Positions 61,371 through 64,000 of a stretch of 64,000 nucleotides of DNA are shown here, one piece after another. Each line of letters opens with the position of its first letter. The first letter of the stretch is position 1. Both the position numbers and the translations under genes were made by a program. This DNA comes from Drosophila pseudoobscura (taxonomy: Eukaryota > Arthropoda > Insecta > Diptera > Drosophilidae): contig NC_046679.1 of NCBI RefSeq assembly GCF_009870125.1, forward strand, positions 7,192,001-7,256,000, written 5' to 3'. A model generated the notes under the pieces. It ran no database searches. It was not told where the DNA came from and saw nothing but the letters and a program-made list of their open reading frames with translations.

Positions 61371-61439
61371 GTATATTTACGGTATATTTTTTAAATGAGA
61401 CGGTATATTTTGCTATATTTCTGAGGGTTAGTCACACTG
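61371..61439 (+). promoter_or_regulatory. Motif 6 / motif 1-like elements, probable ATPsynD promoter
   Basis: GGTATATTTT (61,381) and CGGTATATTT (61,401) match motif 6; TAGTCACACTG (61,429-61,439) matches motif 1 with one mismatch. They are followed by possible 5' UTR and an acceptor TTTTTTCAG at 61,834 just before the ATPsynD start codon, so a 5' UTR intron is likely, but its donor is uncertain. Confidence 0.55.
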
Positions 61440-61849
61440 CTCAAAAGTGTAAGTGTTGGTGCAGAGGCATAGAAATTCTTAATTCTCCGTAATTTAAGTA
61501 CGTTGGAAATAACTATCTAAAACCACTGAAGTAATGTGCAACAAGACATAACTAAACTAAATGGCTAGCCAATTGTGAAGGAACCCAAAAGAATGCACAC
61601 TTTTCCCACCTTCACAATTTGGAGGGTGGCTGCTGCAGCAAAATTACATAATTTTTGCACGCATAATTTTCAGTGGAATGGAAACAGCATAATATATAAT
61701 GCAGAAGATGGGACTCTAACATCACAATCCACAGGAAATAGATATATTTATGGAATCTCGTCTTGGCATTTCTTTTTCATTTCCACTTTGAGAACCTAAC
61801 CTCATCAGTTTTGTGTTTTTGTTGGTTTTTTCAGTATTTGTGCTACAGA

Positions 61850-62386
61850 ATGGCCGCTCGCCGCATCACCCAATCCTCGATAAACTGGTCTGCTCTGGCC
61901 GAGCGTGTGCCCGCCAACCAGAAGACCAGCTTCGGCGCCTTCAAGACCAAGTCGGACATCTATGTGCGCGCCGTGATGGCCAATCCCGAGTGCCCACCAA
62001 AGATTGATTGGGCCTACTACAAGAAGCTGGTGCCTGTGGCCGGCCTGGTCGATGGCTTCCAGAAGCAGTACGATGCTCTGACCGTGCCCTATCCCAAGGA
62101 CACTGTTTCCCCCCAGGTGGACGCCCAGATCAAGGAGTCGCAGTCGGAGATTGCTTCTTACAAGAAGGTCTCGGAGCAGCGCATCCAGAACTACCAGAAG
62201 GAGATCGCCCATCTGAAGTCGCTGCTGCCATACGACCAGATGACCATGGAGGACTACCGTGATGCATTCCCCGACAGCGCCCTGGACCCCATCAACAGAC
62301 CAACCTTCTGGCCCCACACCCCCGAGGAGCAGGTCGGCTACAAGTCCAAGGAGCAGATCGAGGCCGAGAAACAGGGACACCATTAA
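61850..62386 (+). CDS. ATPsynD: ATPsynD, mitochondrial ATP synthase subunit d
   Basis: Single uninterrupted coding exon of 178 residues, the normal length for the fly protein: MAARRITQSSINWSALAERV ... ending EQIEAEKQGHH. Subunit d is part of the peripheral stalk of F1Fo ATP synthase in the inner mitochondrial membrane and holds F1 static against the rotor. Diagnostic text includes NWSALAERVP near the N-terminus, IDWAYYKKLVPVAGLVDGFQ, MTMEDYRDAFPD and PTFWPHTPEEQ. The middle (about 85-130) is a long charged helix, as expected for the stalk. Codon use is strongly GC-ending, unlike the flanking AT-rich DNA, as usual for a highly expressed fly gene. The ATG lies 15 bases after an acceptor (TTTCAG at 61,834). 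A poly(A) signal AATAAA occurs at 62,455-62,460. Confidence 0.97.
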   Translation: MAARRITQSSINWSALAERVPANQKTSFGAFKTKSDIYVRAVMANPECPPKIDWAYYKKLVPVAGLVDGFQKQYDALTVPYPKDTVSPQVDAQIKESQSEIASYKKVSEQRIQNYQKEIAHLKSLLPYDQMTMEDYRDAFPDSALDPINRPTFWPHTPEEQVGYKSKEQIEAEKQGHH

Positions 62387-62768
62387 GTGTCACTCCCTCA
62401 AGCGAGAAAGCGCCTATTCGAAATGTAAATGAACATGCTAAAGCAAATTACACAAATAAAAGTCATTTCAAATGGAATTGAACTTGTTTTGCGGCCTGTT
62501 ATATGCCCGTGTGACTGTACAGAAAGCAATTATAACATTTTCTTAAGATTTAAAAAAGACTTCAGGAGACAAGGAAGCATATTCACGTATAAGATTGTTG
62601 CTCCCGTACTCCACGATTGTAGCTTGTTTTCCGCATACTTATTTTAGATTTTTGGTTCAACAGCTGGTTGGGAGCTGCATTTGAAGTTATATTCTCGATT
62701 GTCTCGATTCCTTTATATTTGGTGAAGGCCTCGGCTGGCTTAAACATTTAATAACAAGCTCTGAGATT
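62387..62768. other. ATPsynD 3' UTR and intergenic spacer
   Basis: Holds the ATPsynD poly(A) signal at 62,455 and the presumed promoter of the CUB-like gene. Nothing else recognised. Confidence 0.6.
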
Positions 62769-63315
62769 ATGAACATCATATTCGGAATATTGAGCTGCTT
62801 GATGCTCCCCATCCTGATGGCCAGTGGTAAAAGGAGCTGTGACGTGGAAGCGGAGGTTGAGGTTGGAAGAGGGTTCGCTTTCGAGTCCCTCAGGTTTCCC
62901 AAAAAATATCCGCCCGGCACCAGCTGCACATTGCGAGCTGTAACCAAATTGACTAATGACACGTTGAGAATAAGATGTATAATTGATATCCCCGGAGATG
63001 TAAGTGTGCCTAGCATCCACTATTTAATAATAATTTCCAAAAATTACTTAACAGCCAGGATGCCGCAAAAATAGATTCGTAGTCGAGAGAGACTACGGTG
63101 ACGCGGCGCTGCTGGTTACGGCAGCTTACTGTGGCAAGGAGGAATTCACGGATACTAGTTTCTGGCCAAACCACAAAGCACATATACGTGCCAAACTTAC
63201 TACTTCCGGGAATAAAACGGGCAGATTCTTTTGCTTAATCACAGCCGAAAGTTTCCCAGAGGCAGACATTGATAACAATCCAAAAATATTGGAAAATAAT
63301 ATTTTAATGAAATAA
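62769..63315 (+). CDS. Small secreted CUB-like protein
   Basis: Two exons, 62769-62999 and 63055-63315, joined across a 55-nt intron (GAT|GTAAGT; TTAACAG|CCA), giving 163 residues; the unspliced frame stops early. An N-terminal signal peptide (MNIIFGILSCLMLPILMASG) predicts secretion. The body has FESLRFPKKYPPGTSC, LRIRCIIDIPGD, GCRKNRFVV, LLVTAAYCGKEEF and RFFCLITAES. The pattern of cysteines, an (F)P..YPP..C start and a GxFxCxI end resembles the CUB-type domains of small insect secreted proteins. The family is inferred from pattern only and the function is unknown. It starts ~380 bases after ATPsynD, on the same strand; TTTATATTT about 60 bases upstream could serve as a TATA-like element. 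Confidence 0.72.
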
Positions 63316-63639
63316 ATCCGTCCTTCCGTCTCGATGAGCGTACATATCTCGGAGATTCAGTGTGGAGGCTACAGAAATATTACACGGTGGAAAGTAACGA
63401 AATTCTCTCGAATTCCCCCGCTCGATCGCAAATAGCAAATAGACCGCAAAAGCGAATATCCGAATGTAGCCGTTAAATCGTCCACCTTGGAACTGCCTGG
63501 CCAGGCGGCAATCTTTTTCTCTGAGGATTGTCGGCTGACAACAGCCTAGAGCAGGATTTTTAAAACTCTTTAAAATCGAATTAAAGTCATTTCAAATCAA
63601 ATTTTTGTTTTCCGCCGGTTACATGTTCTTTGGCCTGCA

Positions 63640-64000
63640 CAGAAAGCAGACAGAAAGGCTATATCGACTCGCCTATTGATGCTGATCAAGAATATATGTA
63701 TGTCCATCAATACGAATCTGAGATACCTCTATACTCTTTGAGTACCGAATATCGAAATATATATTTTGCTGCATGAATGAGTCAATAAATACTGATAATT
63801 ATCCAAATTATTATGAAGTTTGTTTAAATTACTTCCGGAGAATATTTCAATATAATAGCTATACAATAATTTTGACTAATAATGAAAGACTTGTTTGCGT
63901 TTGGATTTAAGTTTGATGCCAGATGTTCAGCGTGGAGTGTAATCCCAATGGTTCTTGGCTAAACAGATTTTATTTTACCGAAACTAGACCCCAATTTCCG
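63640..64000. repeat. Duplicated flank of the DUF1091 array plus dispersed repeat
   Basis: GGCTATATCGACTCGCCTAT and TGATGCTGATCAAGAATATA at 63,654-63,695 belong to a short repeat common in Drosophila non-coding DNA. From ~63,700 the text (TTTGAGTACCGAATATC, ATATATATTTTGCTGCATGA, TTAAATTACTTCCGGAGAAT) matches 58,760-58,860 and 56,170-56,270. GGTTCTTGGCTAAACAGATT at 63,950 matches 55,017. No gene lies inside the window here; 63,316-63,640 shows nothing recognisable. Confidence 0.6.

Noticed and set aside
61805..62383. 192-residue frame antisense to ATPsynD
   Set aside because: A result of the GC-ending codon bias of ATPsynD; leucine/glycine-rich and without features of a real gene.
1..64000. 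tRNA, rRNA or snRNA genes
   Set aside because: No A-box/B-box pairs with cloverleaf potential or other RNA gene signatures were recognised by eye; a covariance-model scan would be needed to exclude them.

Overview
The window is nuclear DNA of a Drosophila-type fly. The protein-coding exons are separated by 53-55 nt introns, and three genes are recognisable as fly orthologues: center divider (cdi, a TESK-type kinase), mRpL55 and ATPsynD. These genes are neighbours in the 91F region of D. melanogaster (recalled, not checked). The dense microsatellites, AT-rich blocks and unfamiliar repeats suggest a species outside the melanogaster subgroup. The obscura group is a reasonable guess, but the sequence alone does not prove it.

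Positions 1 to about 54,490 are essentially one gene on the minus strand, cdi. A probable non-coding first exon lies near 54,245-54,390, with promoter elements just beyond it. The exon with the start codon is 46,004-46,576. The kinase domain continues in exons at 14,610-14,731, 1,260-1,458, 1,109-1,194, 784-1,039 and 1-717, and the 3' end runs off the left edge. Introns of about 7.7, 31 and 13 kb hold no convincing nested protein gene. They carry a Tc1-like foldback element (6,966-8,614), a family of AT-rich elements with short inverted termini, several unrelated tandem arrays, a dispersed pyrimidine-tract/TGGCTTAGC repeat, and a good candidate recursive splice site at 26,502-26,510.

Positions 55,000-60,350 hold a tandem family on the minus strand. 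Three intact DUF1091-type secreted protein genes share the same three-exon structure. A broken fourth copy and relic signal-peptide exons lie between and beside them, and one spacer is interrupted by a broken non-LTR retrotransposon.

Positions 60,390-63,320 hold compact genes. mRpL55 (minus) and ATPsynD (plus) are divergent mitochondrial housekeeping genes with motif 1 or motif 1/motif 6 promoters. They are followed by a small two-exon secreted protein gene that looks CUB-like. The last 700 bases repeat sequence seen around the DUF1091 array, so the duplicated family may continue beyond the window.
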